Below are positions 19,612 to 29,596 of a stretch of DNA of 64,000 bases, piece after piece (position 1 is the first letter of the stretch; each line of letters begins with the position of its first letter). This stretch comes from Tardiphaga sp. (GTDB lineage Bacteria > Pseudomonadota > Alphaproteobacteria > Rhizobiales > Xanthobacteraceae). The translations under genes and the position numbers were made by a program. Where the stretch lies: positions 1-64,000 of the forward strand of contig NZ_JAQGJD010000227.1 of assembly GCF_028290785.1 (NCBI RefSeq), written 5' to 3'. Under the pieces are notes generated by a model, which searched no databases, had not been told where the DNA came from, and saw only the letters and a list, made by a program, of their open reading frames with translations.

Positions 19612-20865
19612 TCACAGATAACGCTGCATCGACAGCGCATCGGCGTCGATCTCCGGCTTGATGCCTTGCATCTGGTCGGCCACGACGCGCGCTGAACCGC
19701 ACGCCATCGTCCAGCCGAGCGTTCCGTGGCCCGTATTCAGATGCAGGTTGGGCAACCGGGTCGGCCCGATGATCGGCGGACCGTCGGGCGTCATGGGCCG
19801 CAACCCGCTCCAGAACGTCGCTTGCGAGAGATCGCCGGCTTTGGGGAAAAGGTCGATCAAGGAGCGGTCCAGCGTCGCGCGGCGGTTGGGCGACAGCCGC
19901 ACCTGATAGCCGCCGACCTCCGCCGTCCCGCCGACGCGAATGCGGTCGCCGAGCCGTGTGATCGCCACCTTGTAGGTCTCGTCCATCACGGTGGATTGCG
20001 GAGCGGAGGTTTCGTCGGTGATCGGCACCGTGATCGAGTATCCCTTGACCGGGTAGACGGGAATGTCGATCCCGAGCGGCCGCAGCAGCAGCGGCGAGAA
20101 GCTGCCGAGCGCCATCACGTAGCGGTCCGCCGCGAACACGCCCTTGTCCGTCGTCACCTGCGCTACCGCCCCGCTCTGGACGTCGATGGAGCGGATCGTC
20201 GTCCCGTACTCGAAGTGCACGCCCAACGCGGCGGCTGCCGCTTCCAGCCGCTGCGTGAACAGATGGCAATCGCCGGTCTCGTCGTCGGGCAACCGCAATC
20301 CGCCGACAAACGAATCCTGCACCAATGCCAGTCCGGGCTCGGCGCGGATGCAGCCGGCGCGGTCCAGCACCTCGAACGGGACGTTGTACTGCCGCAGAAT
20401 GTCCACGTCGCCGCCGATCGCATCGAGCTGCGACTGCTTGCGAAACAATTGAAGGGTGCCCTGGCTGCGATCGTCGTAGCTGATGCCGATGTCCGCGCGC
20501 AGCGCGCGCAGGCAATCGCGGCTGTATTCGGCAACGCCGACCATGCGTGACTTGTTCAGCGCATAGCGACTGGCGGTGCAGTTGCGCAGCATCTGCAGTA
20601 TCCAGCGCCACATCGCGGGATCGGCCTGCGGGCGCAGCACCAGCGGGCCGTGGCGGTCGAGCATCCACTGCACCGCCTTCCACGGCACGCCCGGCCCGGC
20701 CCATGGCGAGGCATAGCCCGGCGAGACTTCGCCCGCATTGGCGAAGCTGGTCTCCAGCCCAGGGCCCGGCTGACGGTCGATCACCGTGACTTCGAATCCG
20801 GCCTTTGCGAGATAATAGGCCGTCGTGACGCCGACCACGCCGGCTCCCATGACCAGGACTTTCAT
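19612..20865 (-). CDS. dadA: D-amino acid dehydrogenase small subunit
   Basis: A 417-aa FAD-dependent oxidase of the DadA family, oxidatively deaminating D-amino acids at the inner face of the membrane. It shows the N-terminal dinucleotide motif [18 protein letters not shown], the typical [30 protein letters not shown] block, and the C-terminal [14 protein letters not shown]. It is transcribed divergently from an Lrp/AsnC regulator, the classic arrangement for amino-acid-induced catabolic genes. No alanine racemase gene is adjacent. Confidence 0.9.
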   Translation of the reverse strand: MKVLVMGAGVVGVTTAYYLAKAGFEVTVIDRQPGPGLETSFANAGEVSPGYASPWAGPGVPWKAVQWMLDRHGPLVLRPQADPAMWRWILQMLRNCTASRYALNKSRMVGVAEYSRDCLRALRADIGISYDDRSQGTLQLFRKQSQLDAIGGDVDILRQYNVPFEVLDRAGCIRAEPGLALVQDSFVGGLRLPDDETGDCHLFTQRLEAAAAALGVHFEYGTTIRSIDVQSGAVAQVTTDKGVFAADRYVMALGSFSPLLLRPLGIDIPVYPVKGYSITVPITDETSAPQSTVMDETYKVAITRLGDRIRVGGTAEVGGYQVRLSPNRRATLDRSLIDLFPKAGDLSQATFWSGLRPMTPDGPPIIGPTRLPNLHLNTGHGTLGWTMACGSARVVADQMQGIKPEIDADALSMQRYL

Positions 20866-21114
20866 GACAATCGATCTCCATGAGCTTCATTGCCCGCGGT
20901 CTCTCGGCCAGGCTGCGAAGAATTCGTTGATAGCGATGACCGAGCTCGGCCAGTATTTTTGCTGCCCGGCCCTGGGCTGCATCCCGCCCACCATGTCAGA
21001 TTACGCGCGGCGGTTTTTAGCGTTTTCTAGTGGAGTTTCTGATAAAATCACCGAAATTCTGTACGTTATCTCTATTTTGAGGGATATTCCTGCGATACAT
21101 GGAGACCCAGCCTC
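20866..21114. promoter_or_regulatory. Divergent dadA / Lrp-family promoter region
   Basis: A 249-bp AT-rich gap between two divergent starts. It includes the stretch GATAAAATCACCGAAATTCTG near the regulator side, the sort of AT-rich sequence Lrp proteins bind. No precise operator can be defined from one copy. Confidence 0.4.
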
Positions 21115-21591
21115 GTGAGCGTTGAAATCGATTCCATCGATCGCAAGATCCTGCGGCACCTCGTACAGGATGCGAGGATCAGTCAGGTCGTTCTATCGGA
21201 GCGGGTTGGCCTGTCGGCGACCGCCTGCACCCGGCGCATGCTGCATCTGGAGAAGAGTGGCGTGATCACGGGCTATTCCGCCGACATCGACGCGGCCGAA
21301 CTCGGCTTCATGATGACGGTGCTGGTGCACATCACCCTCGACAGGCAGAGCGAGGATGCGCTGTCCGCGTTCGAGCGCGAGATTGTCAAATGCCCCGACG
21401 TGGTGTCGTGCCATCTGATGTCGGGCAATGACGATTATCTCGTGCAGGTTCAGGCGCGCGACATGCTGGACTATGAACGCATTCACAAGCAGCATTTGTC
21501 GCGCATGCCCGGCGTCTCGCGGCTTCACTCCAGCTTCGCCATGCGCAGCGTCATCAAGCGGAGCATTTCGCCAGCCGCGCTCAGCGACTAG
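21115..21591 (+). CDS. Lrp/AsnC-family transcriptional regulator
   Basis: A 158-aa protein with an N-terminal winged helix-turn-helix (SIDRKILRHLVQDARISQ...SATACTRRMLHLEKSGVITGY) and a C-terminal RAM ligand-binding domain (VLVHITLD..., HLMSGNDDYLVQVQARDM). It lies divergent to dadA and most likely controls that gene in response to an amino acid, as in other bacteria. The GTG start at 21115 is the first codon before the conserved N-terminus. It has GGAG 12 bases upstream, which is rather far. Confidence 0.87.
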   Translation: MSVEIDSIDRKILRHLVQDARISQVVLSERVGLSATACTRRMLHLEKSGVITGYSADIDAAELGFMMTVLVHITLDRQSEDALSAFEREIVKCPDVVSCHLMSGNDDYLVQVQARDMLDYERIHKQHLSRMPGVSRLHSSFAMRSVIKRSISPAALSD

Positions 21592-21723
21592 CACGCGCTC
21601 GACTGCGGTGCCGGTGCAACGATCGACGGGAGCGTGCACTACCATCGGCCAATGACACGCGATCTCAGCTCCACGCTCACGAATGGCGATCGTCATATGG
21701 ACAAAGGACCACACGCCGATCTT

Positions 21724-24700
21724 TTAGGATTGCGTCTCAAGAACCGCCGCCGGCTCTTGCTGCGGAGGTACGTGCTCCGACAACGCAGCGTCTTGCACTA
21801 AGTCCACAGCGTCAGCCTTTGGCCGGTCATCCCCGTGATTGGGGTAAATCCGGAACCATGCGACGTACAGCGCTGGCAGAAACAAGAGTGTCAGCAACGT
21901 TCCGACAATGATGCCGCCCATCATCGCGTAGGCCATCGGGCCCCAGAAGATCTCGCGCGCGATCGGAATCAGCGCGAGACTTGCGGCGGCCGCGGTCAGC
22001 AGGATCGGCCGCATACGATGTTCGGTCGCCTCCACGACGGCTTCCCAGGCCGCGCGCCCCTGCTTCCTCAAATCCTCGATCTGCACGATCAGGATCACCG
22101 AGTTTCGGATCAGAATGCCGATCAGCGCCAGCACACCAAGGATGGCAACAAAGCCGAGAGGTGCGCCGCTTGGCAGCAGGGCCATGACGACGCCGATCAC
22201 GGCGAGCGGCGCGACCGCGAATACCAGGAACAAGCGGTGGAAGCTCTGCAACTGAATCATCAGGACCGTAGCCATGACGAAAAGCATCAACGGAACGACG
22301 GCCACGATCGGCGCCTGGCTCTTAGCGCTCTCCTCGACGGAGCCGCCGATATTCACCGAATACCCTGCAGGGAGCCCCTTGGCGAACTGCGTCACCTTCG
22401 GCGCGAGCTGATCCACCACGGTCTTCGGCTGAACGTCATCGACGATCCCCGCCTTCAGCGTAATCGTGGGAACGCGCGCGCGCCGCCAGATGGTCGGCTG
22501 CTCGATCTCGTAGCGCACATTGGCCACTGCCCCGAGCGGCACCGATTGACCGCCGCCCCCCGTCAATTGCAGGTCCCGCAGCGTATCGATCGAGGCGCGC
22601 TCCGCCGTAGTAGCCCGGCCCGTGACATTCACGAGGTAGATGCTGTCACGAACCTGGGTGATCGGTGTGCCCTCAAGCACGGAGTTCAAGGTCGTCGCGA
22701 TGTCTTCCGACGTCACGCCAAGCTGGCGCGCCTTGTCCTGAAGTACGTCCACCTTGACGACGCGCGCAGGCTCCATCCAGTCGAACACGACGTTGCCAAG
22801 ACCGGGATTGCTCCGCACAACGCCTGCAAGTTGCTGCGAGATATCCCTGACCTTCGCGATGTCTGGCCCGCTCACGCGGTATTGCACGGGACGCCCCACC
22901 GGCGGGCCGACCTCGAGTAGCTTGACGTAGGTGTCGGTACCGGGAAACGTCTTCCTCAAATACTCCTCAAATTTCGCCTTGACGAGGTCGCGCGCTTTTA
23001 CACCGCCCTTGGTCACAACTACCTGCTGGCCAAACCACGTATTGGCTGTCTGCACGTCGAACGACAGCACGAACCGCGGCGCGCCCGTGCCGACATAAGT
23101 CGACCAATGCTCGACGGAGCCATTGCCCTGTAGCTGTTCGCGCTCGAAGCGCGCCATCTGCGCGTTGGTGTCTGCAATCGAGGCGTTTTGCGGCAGATTC
23201 CAGTCGATCACCAGTTCATCGCGATCCGACGACGGAAAGAATTGCTGCTGCACGAAATTCATGCCGAACAACGCGATGAAAAACGCTGCAACCGTCACGC
23301 CGACCGTGGCCCAGCGGTAGTGCATGCAGACGAGCAGCAGGCGGGTGAACATCTGCGCCAGCCGGCCCTTCTCGTCATGGTGGCCCTTGATTTTGGCCGG
23401 TAGGATGGTGACCCCGAGCAGCGGCGTGAACAGCACCGCGACGATCCACGACACGATCAGGGAGACCCCGATCACCACGAACAGGGTGAAGGTGAACTCG
23501 CCGGCATTGCTGCTGTTCAGCCCGATCGGGATGAAGCCCGCGACGGTGACCAGCGTACCCGTCAGCATGGGAAACGCGGTCGATGTATAGACGTGGGTCG
23601 CCGCCTTCTCCAGGGGATCGCCGACCTCCAGCCGGGCCACCATCATTTCGACGGCTATCATGGCATCATCGACCAGAAGGCCCAGCGCGATGATCAATGC
23701 ACCGAGCGAAATTCTCTGCAATGAAATGCCGGCATAGGCCATCACAACGAACGTAATGGCGAGAACCAGCGGGATCGCAATGGCGACGACAAGTCCGGCG
23801 CGCATGCCCAAGCTAAGAAAGCTGATGGCAAGAACGATGACTACGGCCTCGAACAGCGCTTCGGTGAATCCCGACACGGCATGCTCGACGACGACTGGCT
23901 GATCCGCGACCAGGTGAACGCCGATGCCGATCGGCAGGTCGGCAATGACCTTTGACATTTCCTGCTTCAGCGCCTCGCCGAAGTGCAGCAGGTTTGCGCC
24001 GGACTTCATGCCGATGGCAAGCCCGATCGCAGGCTGACCGCTGTACCTGAACAAGGTCTTGGGCGGATCGGCGTAACCGCGCGTGATGGTCGCGACATCC
24101 GTCAAGGGAAAGAAGCGGTCGTTGATCCGCAGGTTAACCGCTTTCAGGCTTGCCTCCGACGTGAACTGGCCGTTCACCCGCACGGCGATGCGCTCGGGGC
24201 CTTGCTGAAAGACGCCGGACGGCGCGACCGCGTTTTGCCCCTGCAGGGAAGCCATGATCGAATGGACATCGAGGCCAAGGGCCGCGATTTTCCGCGTCGA
24301 GAATTCAAGGTAAATCACCTCGTCCTGGGCGCCCAGAATATCGACCTTGCCGACGTCCGGCACGGCCAGGACCTTGGCGCGGATGCCTTCAACCTCATCG
24401 CGCAGCTGGCGCTGGGTCAAACCATCGCTGGTGAAGGCATAGATGTTGCCGAACACGTCGCCGAAGCGATCGTTGAACCCCGGTCCGATTACGCCTTGCG
24501 GAAAGTCGCCCTTGATATCCGCAATCATATTGCGGACCCGGATCCAGGTCGGCTTGACGTCGGCCGCCTTGGTGTTGTCGCGCAAATAGACGAAGACGGT
24601 GGTCTGGCCCGCGACCGTCAGGCTCTTGGTGTAGTCGAGCGATTCCAGCTCCTCGAGCTTCTTCTCGATCCGGTCAGTGACCTGACGCGTCATCTCTTCA

Positions 24701-24876
24701 GGCGAGGCGCCCGGCCACTGCGCCTGGATCACCATGGTCTTGATGGTGAAGTCAGGATCTTCCTGACGACCAAGCTGAAGGTACGCAAAAAGGCCTGCCG
24801 CCATGAAGGCGATCATGAAATACCAAACAAGCGAACGATGTCCGAGCGCCCAGTCGGAAAGGTTGAACGGCTTCAT
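21724..24876 (-). CDS. RND-family efflux transporter, inner membrane pump
   Basis: A 1050-aa HAE-type RND permease beginning MKPFNLSDWALGHRSLVWYF. It has the normal two-fold layout: 12 membrane helices and two large periplasmic loops. The proton-relay pair in helix 4 is present (LGLLVDDAMIAVEMM). The start at 24876 overlaps the upstream adaptor gene by ATGA. The ORF in the track begins 400 bp earlier because its frame is open inside that gene. It exports small hydrophobic compounds with its adaptors and an outer-membrane channel that is not encoded here. Confidence 0.92.
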   Translation of the reverse strand: MKPFNLSDWALGHRSLVWYFMIAFMAAGLFAYLQLGRQEDPDFTIKTMVIQAQWPGASPEEMTRQVTDRIEKKLEELESLDYTKSLTVAGQTTVFVYLRDNTKAADVKPTWIRVRNMIADIKGDFPQGVIGPGFNDRFGDVFGNIYAFTSDGLTQRQLRDEVEGIRAKVLAVPDVGKVDILGAQDEVIYLEFSTRKIAALGLDVHSIMASLQGQNAVAPSGVFQQGPERIAVRVNGQFTSEASLKAVNLRINDRFFPLTDVATITRGYADPPKTLFRYSGQPAIGLAIGMKSGANLLHFGEALKQEMSKVIADLPIGIGVHLVADQPVVVEHAVSGFTEALFEAVVIVLAISFLSLGMRAGLVVAIAIPLVLAITFVVMAYAGISLQRISLGALIIALGLLVDDAMIAVEMMVARLEVGDPLEKAATHVYTSTAFPMLTGTLVTVAGFIPIGLNSSNAGEFTFTLFVVIGVSLIVSWIVAVLFTPLLGVTILPAKIKGHHDEKGRLAQMFTRLLLVCMHYRWATVGVTVAAFFIALFGMNFVQQQFFPSSDRDELVIDWNLPQNASIADTNAQMARFEREQLQGNGSVEHWSTYVGTGAPRFVLSFDVQTANTWFGQQVVVTKGGVKARDLVKAKFEEYLRKTFPGTDTYVKLLEVGPPVGRPVQYRVSGPDIAKVRDISQQLAGVVRSNPGLGNVVFDWMEPARVVKVDVLQDKARQLGVTSEDIATTLNSVLEGTPITQVRDSIYLVNVTGRATTAERASIDTLRDLQLTGGGGQSVPLGAVANVRYEIEQPTIWRRARVPTITLKAGIVDDVQPKTVVDQLAPKVTQFAKGLPAGYSVNIGGSVEESAKSQAPIVAVVPLMLFVMATVLMIQLQSFHRLFLVFAVAPLAVIGVVMALLPSGAPLGFVAILGVLALIGILIRNSVILIVQIEDLRKQGRAAWEAVVEATEHRMRPILLTAAAASLALIPIAREIFWGPMAYAMMGGIIVGTLLTLLFLPALYVAWFRIYPNHGDDRPKADAVDLVQDAALSEHVPPQQEPAAVLETQS

Positions 24877-25946
24877 GGGTTCTGATCCTTGATAAGGACA
24901 TGCTGCCCCGGCGTGAGGCTGTGAATTCCGGCGGTAACGATGCGCGCGCCGGGATAAAGCCCGTCGATGATGCGGGCACCTCCGGTGTCGTCGGCGAGAC
25001 CGACCTTGTGCAACGACACGGTGCTGGCAGGCTGATCGACGACCCAGACAAAATTGGCGCCATCCTTGGCCAGTACCGCCGACGCGGGCACGCGCAAAGC
25101 CGGACTTTCGGCTTTGCCGAGCTTTGCCGTAACGGTCGCGCCCAGACGGAAGCTGTCTGGCGGATTGTTCAATGCGATGCGGGCGCGCCGCAGGCGCGTG
25201 ACCGGATCGGCCTGGGGTGCGATCTCGCGGACCCTGCCTTCCACCTGAACGGCAGGCAGCAACTGCAAGCAAACCGTGAATGGCAGTCCAATTTCCAGTG
25301 GTACCGGGAAGTCCTCGCCGATATCGACCACCGCTTCCCTGATGTCAGGCCTCGCAACCGTCACGACATTCTGGCCGGGGGAAACCACCTGTCCGACTTC
25401 CGCGCCCACTGCAGTGACAACTCCTGCGAAATTCGCCTTGAGCTGTGCATAGCCGCGTTGCTCAATGGCCTTGATCAAGTTTGCCTGTGCATGCGCCACC
25501 GACGCGTCGGCACCGGCCCGTGCCTGCTCGGCATTGTCCAACGTCTGTTTTGTAGTGGCTTGGGTTGTGATGAGGGTTCGCTTCCGCTTCTCCGTCGCCG
25601 CAGCGGTCGCCAACTGCGCCTCGGCCTTCGCGAGCTCGGCCCTGGCCGAGTGCACTGCAAGCTCCAGAGCCGTGGAATCGATGACACCGACGGTTTGTCC
25701 GTCGCTGACGAGATCACCGACGGAGACGGGACGTCCGGTCAGGCGTCCCAAGACGCGGAACGCGAGATTGGTCTTGAACTGCGGCTCGACAACGCCCACC
25801 GCGACGGGGCCGTCCGTGCGGCCCGGCTCAAGAACCATCGACAACACGGGTCGCACAGGCTCGGGCGCTTTCGCGTCCTGCTGACATCCAGCCAGCATCA
25901 GCGCGGATACAAGTGGGCCGGTTGCGATCATGGCGCGCCGGTTCAT
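24873..25946 (-). CDS. RND efflux adaptor (membrane fusion lipoprotein) 2
   Basis: A 357-aa HlyD/AcrA-type adaptor with an N-terminal lipoprotein signal (lipobox LAGC, MLAGCQQDAK). It has a barrel-sandwich domain (AFRVLGRLTGRPVSVGDLVSDGQTVGVID), a coiled-coil hairpin (residues about 90-165) and a beta-barrel segment. It overlaps the pump gene by four bases (ATGA) and the other adaptor by four bases, so the three genes are one tightly coupled operon. Two different adaptors per pump suggest a hetero-hexameric adaptor ring. Confidence 0.88.
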   Translation of the reverse strand: MNRRAMIATGPLVSALMLAGCQQDAKAPEPVRPVLSMVLEPGRTDGPVAVGVVEPQFKTNLAFRVLGRLTGRPVSVGDLVSDGQTVGVIDSTALELAVHSARAELAKAEAQLATAAATEKRKRTLITTQATTKQTLDNAEQARAGADASVAHAQANLIKAIEQRGYAQLKANFAGVVTAVGAEVGQVVSPGQNVVTVARPDIREAVVDIGEDFPVPLEIGLPFTVCLQLLPAVQVEGRVREIAPQADPVTRLRRARIALNNPPDSFRLGATVTAKLGKAESPALRVPASAVLAKDGANFVWVVDQPASTVSLHKVGLADDTGGARIIDGLYPGARIVTAGIHSLTPGQHVLIKDQNP

Positions 25947-27172
25947 GACGGGTCTCCCTCATATGTCACGGGCTGGCCAACGCTCAGCAGCTTGCCGCCG
26001 TCGATGACGACGCGGTCGCCCGGCTTGAGCCCGGCCTTGATCAGTACTTCACGGGCTTCATAACCGCCGATCGTCACCGGCTTGAGCGCAGCCGTTTTGG
26101 TCGCCGGATCGACGGTCCAAACCGCCGGCTTCGATCCCGCCGCCACCAACGCACTCCAGGGCAACGCGATCTCCGGCAGGGCTTTCGCTTTGACGGTTCC
26201 TGCAACGGCGCTTCCAAGCGTCATCGCGGCCGGCGGATCCTGAATGGCTACTTTGACCCGAATGGTCGAACTCTTCGGGTCAACCGCGGGCGAGACTTCC
26301 CTGACATCTCCGTTTGCCGTCGCGGCCGCGTCAGAGACCAGTGCCAGCGACACGCGGCTGCTATCGATATCGCTAAAGAAAAGCGATTCGTAGACGTCGA
26401 AGACGGCGTCCCGCTCTCCGTCCTGCGCCAGTGAAAACACCGGTTGCGCGGCCTGTACGATCTGGCCAACTTCCAGATTGCGCCCGGTGACCACGCCGGC
26501 GGCTTCGGCGCGCAGCGCAGTATGGTTCAGGGCGTCTTTTGAGGTTCCAAGCGCAGCTCTTGCTGCTTCAAGCCCACCTTCTGCGGTTCGCAATCCCTCC
26601 TGCGCCTGATCGTATGCCGTCCGCGTCGTGAAACCGCTTGCGATCAGCGCCTTCTGCCGTTCGAAGGTAGCGCTGGCTACCCGCAACTGGGATTCTGCGG
26701 CCAGCACGGCGGCGCTGGCGGCATCGACGTCGGCCTGCTGCTCGGCGGGATCGAGCACAGCCAGGACTTCACCAGCCTGGACGCTGGCGCCGACATCGAC
26801 ATAGCGCGCGAGCACACGTCCGTTGACGCGGAACGAGAGATCCGCGCGAAACCGGGCCTGGATTTCGCCGGTCAGGGTGACGGAGGCCTGTCGGTCGCGC
26901 GGCTGCACGATCGCCGTGCGCACGATCGCGGCCCGAGGGACAGGAGCAGCGGCGTGATCGTTGCAGCCACTCAGTGCGGTCGCGACAAGCGTAGCCGCGA
27001 GCCCGCAAAGCGCCTTCAAGGCGCCGTTGGTTCGAACGGTATTGGTCTGGTTTGAAGAGCCGGGTTTCACAGCGCATCTGCGGTCGTCCGCTCCCTCATT
27101 TACTTCACGCTGCAGAATGGCCTGCTCCAGACTTGCAGGATCCGGGCTGAGCATTGTCACGATGATCTCCAC
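25943..27172 (-). CDS. RND efflux adaptor (membrane fusion lipoprotein) 1
   Basis: A second adaptor of up to 409 aa and the first gene of the efflux operon. The lipobox LSGC (ATALSGCNDHA) is preceded by a hydrophobic stretch. However, the start at 27172 leaves about 50 extra residues before the signal sequence, which is unusually long. A GTG in the AVKPGSS segment would give a normal signal peptide, so the true start is uncertain. The barrel-sandwich domain (DLSFRVNGRVLARYVDVGASVQAGEVLAVLD) and coiled coil are intact. It lies divergent from the TetR gene at 27374, with an operator between them. Confidence 0.85.
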   Translation of the reverse strand: MEIIVTMLSPDPASLEQAILQREVNEGADDRRCAVKPGSSNQTNTVRTNGALKALCGLAATLVATALSGCNDHAAAPVPRAAIVRTAIVQPRDRQASVTLTGEIQARFRADLSFRVNGRVLARYVDVGASVQAGEVLAVLDPAEQQADVDAASAAVLAAESQLRVASATFERQKALIASGFTTRTAYDQAQEGLRTAEGGLEAARAALGTSKDALNHTALRAEAAGVVTGRNLEVGQIVQAAQPVFSLAQDGERDAVFDVYESLFFSDIDSSRVSLALVSDAAATANGDVREVSPAVDPKSSTIRVKVAIQDPPAAMTLGSAVAGTVKAKALPEIALPWSALVAAGSKPAVWTVDPATKTAALKPVTIGGYEAREVLIKAGLKPGDRVVIDGGKLLSVGQPVTYEGDPS

Positions 27173-27282
27173 TGGTTGCGCCGGATGATCGGGGTCGAAC
27201 GCGCACGTGGCGGCTCAGCCGGTCATTCGAATGAGCTGTCACAGCCCAGCTACCGAAGCCGGCTAGTGACGCAATAATCAAA

Positions 27283-27297
27283 CTATACCGTATATTT
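27283..27297. promoter_or_regulatory. Putative TetR-type operator, ACTATAC copy 1
   Basis: ACTATAC-C-GTATATT is a 15-bp near-palindrome between the efflux operon and the divergent TetR gene. A related 15-mer occurs at 29597. The position fits autoregulation plus control of the pump. Confidence 0.5.
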
Positions 27298-27373
27298 TCT
27301 TTTACTTGCATTTCCGGCGTGGCCATGTCAAGTGAGATTTAGGCGCGCACAGACTCGTGATTGGGAATTGGTG

Positions 27374-28036
27374 ATGGCGAAGAACAAAAGTCCAAAACGC
27401 GGCAGACCTCCCAAGGAGCTTGCCGGCGACGTCCAAACGCGGATTCTCGATGCAGCCCAGCAGCTATTCCTCGAAAAAGGATTTCGAAGCGCCAGCATCG
27501 ACGATATCTCCGCACTGGCCCCCGCGAGCAAACCGACCATCTACGCCCACTTCCCCGGCAAGGAGGCGCTGTTCGTGGCCGTGGTGGCCCGGACCATCAA
27601 CGGATTAACGGATTTCGAGGGGTTCACGCCGGCAGGCCGCACGACCCAGGAAAAGCTCACCAATCTCGGCATCGAGATCGTGGAAAGATTTGTCGAGGAC
27701 ACACTGGACCTCACGCGCGCGACGATCGCGGAGGCGCGACGATTTCCCGAGTTAAGCCGAAATGTTCACGACGCGGCGCGAGACCGCGCGGCTGGAGCCG
27801 TTTCGCAGCTCTTGAACGAGACAACGCAGAAGGTTGCGCGTTCACCAAAAGGACCTTTCAGCGCAAAACGAAGCGTTGCGACCGCGCAGATGTTCATGGA
27901 TCTCATCCTGCTTCCGATGCTGATGAGATCTTTGATGGGTGAGGAATTGAAGGATCTCAGAAAGGAGCTGCCGACGTTCCTGCACGAACGGGTCAATTTC
28001 TTTCTTGCGGCTTGCGAGGCAGACTGGAAGCCGTAA
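27374..28036 (+). CDS. TetR-family regulator, probable repressor of the adjacent efflux operon
   Basis: A 220-aa protein starting MAKNKSPKRGRPPKELAGDV. The helix-turn-helix region is ILDAAQQLFLEKGFRSASIDDISALAPASKPTIYAHFPGKEALF, a standard TetR/AcrR DNA-binding domain. The C-terminal domain resembles the AefR-like group. Divergence from an RND operon is the usual layout for a drug-responsive repressor. The track start at 27332 adds 14 codons. The ATG at 27374 is preferred because it begins the basic AT-hook-like arm. Confidence 0.85.
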   Translation: MAKNKSPKRGRPPKELAGDVQTRILDAAQQLFLEKGFRSASIDDISALAPASKPTIYAHFPGKEALFVAVVARTINGLTDFEGFTPAGRTTQEKLTNLGIEIVERFVEDTLDLTRATIAEARRFPELSRNVHDAARDRAAGAVSQLLNETTQKVARSPKGPFSAKRSVATAQMFMDLILLPMLMRSLMGEELKDLRKELPTFLHERVNFFLAACEADWKP

Positions 28037-28056
28037 ATCAGGCCGGACTCCGTTTG

Positions 28057-28710
28057 CTATCTTTGCCACACGGCCTTGGGACGCAATTCGGCGACGGGAT
28101 CGATCGACCGAGCCCACGGAGCTTGACGCAGCGCGCCGGCGCAGAAATCCATCATCTCGTCGAACGCGGGCCGAACGGTAGCGGCGTTGATCCGCGACGG
28201 ATTGAGATATCCGTCCATCGCTTCAAGCAAGCAACAGGTCATCGCCATCGGATTTCCCGGTCGCAGTTCGCCGCTCCCCTGCCCGCCAGCGACGATCGCG
28301 CGCACAATCCCGTGGATCCGGTCTGCGTAAGACAGGGCGACCGTCCAGTTCTCGCGTACCGCCGCAGCGACCAATTCGTGCTGCTTGCCATCGTGCTTCA
28401 GCCGATGTTCGTGCAGCAACGAGATTGCCTTCAGAACAAACGTTAGACGCTCCACAACACAGCCGCTCCCGCCAGCCTCAAGCGTTGCGACTGCGTAGGC
28501 CTGTTCGAACAGATCGGCCACGACCGCCTCTTCGATCGCCTGCTTTGAGGGGAAGAAGCGGTAGACATTGGCGGGAGACATTGACGCCGCGCGAGCGATA
28601 TCGGCAACGGTTGTCTTCTTGAAGCCGATCTCGCGGTGCAAGTGGACGGCAGCTTCCACGATCCGCCGGCAAACATCTGACGGTCTGCTCTGGGTTGTCA
28701 CCTCTCGCAT
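28057..28710 (-). CDS. TetR-family regulator
   Basis: A 217-aa protein from MREVTTQSRPSDVC with the DNA-binding segment RIVEAAVHLHREIGFKKTTVADIARAASMSPANVYRFFPSKQAIEEA. The C-terminal half resembles the group that regulates efflux genes, but its ligand is unknown. It is convergent with the other TetR gene (20 bp between stops) and lies 10 bp downstream of the small gene ending at 28721, so it is probably part of that minus-strand transcript. Confidence 0.83.
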   Translation of the reverse strand: MREVTTQSRPSDVCRRIVEAAVHLHREIGFKKTTVADIARAASMSPANVYRFFPSKQAIEEAVVADLFEQAYAVATLEAGGSGCVVERLTFVLKAISLLHEHRLKHDGKQHELVAAAVRENWTVALSYADRIHGIVRAIVAGGQGSGELRPGNPMAMTCCLLEAMDGYLNPSRINAATVRPAFDEMMDFCAGALRQAPWARSIDPVAELRPKAVWQR

Positions 28711-28720
28711 CGCCCTGGCC

Positions 28721-29158
28721 TCAGCGCGAAGGGATCGCCTGCAGTTCGCGCCGGCAGGCCTCGCCGAAGAAACGCAATGGATCCATTTCCTCCATGAACT
28801 CGGGCAAATCAACCAATTCCCGGTTTGGCGACAGATAGGTTTCGATGATCAGGCGACCTGCCCGCTCGGCGGCTTGAACGACTTCATCGCTGGACGAGAT
28901 CCGCATCCGCCCGACCAGCGCATACAGGTTGACCAATTGTGGAATTTCGGATTTGTCGCTGACCAGCGCGTCGGCGTATATCTTGGAAGCCTCCTCGATG
29001 AAGCTTCGATAGAGCCGCTCGCGTTTGGAAATGGACCGGGCAAAGTGGCGGTCGCGAAGCCTGCGACGCCGAGTCACCCATCCAGTCACGATGGTGGAGA
29101 TCGCCCCGAAGGCCGAGCCGCCGAACGCGGCGAAGGCGGGAAAATAAATCGTGTTCAT
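28721..29158 (-). CDS. Small membrane-anchored protein of unknown function
   Basis: A 145-aa protein starting MNTIYFPAFAAFGGSAFGAI. One N-terminal hydrophobic helix is followed by a basic patch (TRRRRLRDRHFARSISKRERLY) and a helical cytoplasmic domain. I do not recognise the family. An upstream ATG at 29173 is possible. The gene lies between the signal-peptide gene at 29163 and the TetR gene at 28710, all on the minus strand with gaps of 4-10 bp. Confidence 0.65.
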   Translation of the reverse strand: MNTIYFPAFAAFGGSAFGAISTIVTGWVTRRRRLRDRHFARSISKRERLYRSFIEEASKIYADALVSDKSEIPQLVNLYALVGRMRISSSDEVVQAAERAGRLIIETYLSPNRELVDLPEFMEEMDPLRFFGEACRRELQAIPSR

Positions 29159-29162
29159 GCGA

Positions 29163-29453
29163 TTATTCCTCATCTTTGGCGTCTCGGCCGATCGGGTACG
29201 ATCCTATTGTTCTAACTAAAGCCGTTGATGCGCCGTGCTCGAAGACGGCTCTGCAGGCGTTGCTGAGTTCCGGCTGTCTTTGCCTGAGGCAGGTTTCCAC
29301 ACTGGTGGCATCAGGAACGTAGCTGGCGCACAGCCGGAAAGCGTCGGGCGCGCATGCAGCCCTTTGCTCGGCAGTGCCGCGATCTTCTTGGGCTAAGACG
29401 GCCCCATTGCCGAACAAAGCCGCCAACGTGACGACTAACGTGTACTTGAACAT
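29163..29453 (-). CDS. Small exported cysteine-containing protein
   Basis: A 96-aa protein with a signal peptide (MFKYTLVVTLAALFGNGAVLAQ) and a mature part with four cysteines (AACAPDAFRLCAS, VETCLRQRQPELSNACRAVF). The spacing suggests two disulfides, as in the small cysteine-rich periplasmic proteins common in Bradyrhizobium. No function is known to me. It is the first gene of a three-gene minus-strand group and lies divergent from the small plus-strand pair beginning at 29630. Confidence 0.65.
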   Translation of the reverse strand: MFKYTLVVTLAALFGNGAVLAQEDRGTAEQRAACAPDAFRLCASYVPDATSVETCLRQRQPELSNACRAVFEHGASTALVRTIGSYPIGRDAKDEE

Positions 29454-29596
29454 CCTGAATCCTTTCTCCGTTGAAGCACCCTGCATTTCGAACGGAAACG
29501 CAGCCTCACGCTCCGCCGTCCGCCATACCGACAGCTCCGAACACGCGTTTGTGAGTCTTTGGCCTTGACACATCCCGCAGCTCGGGATTTATATGA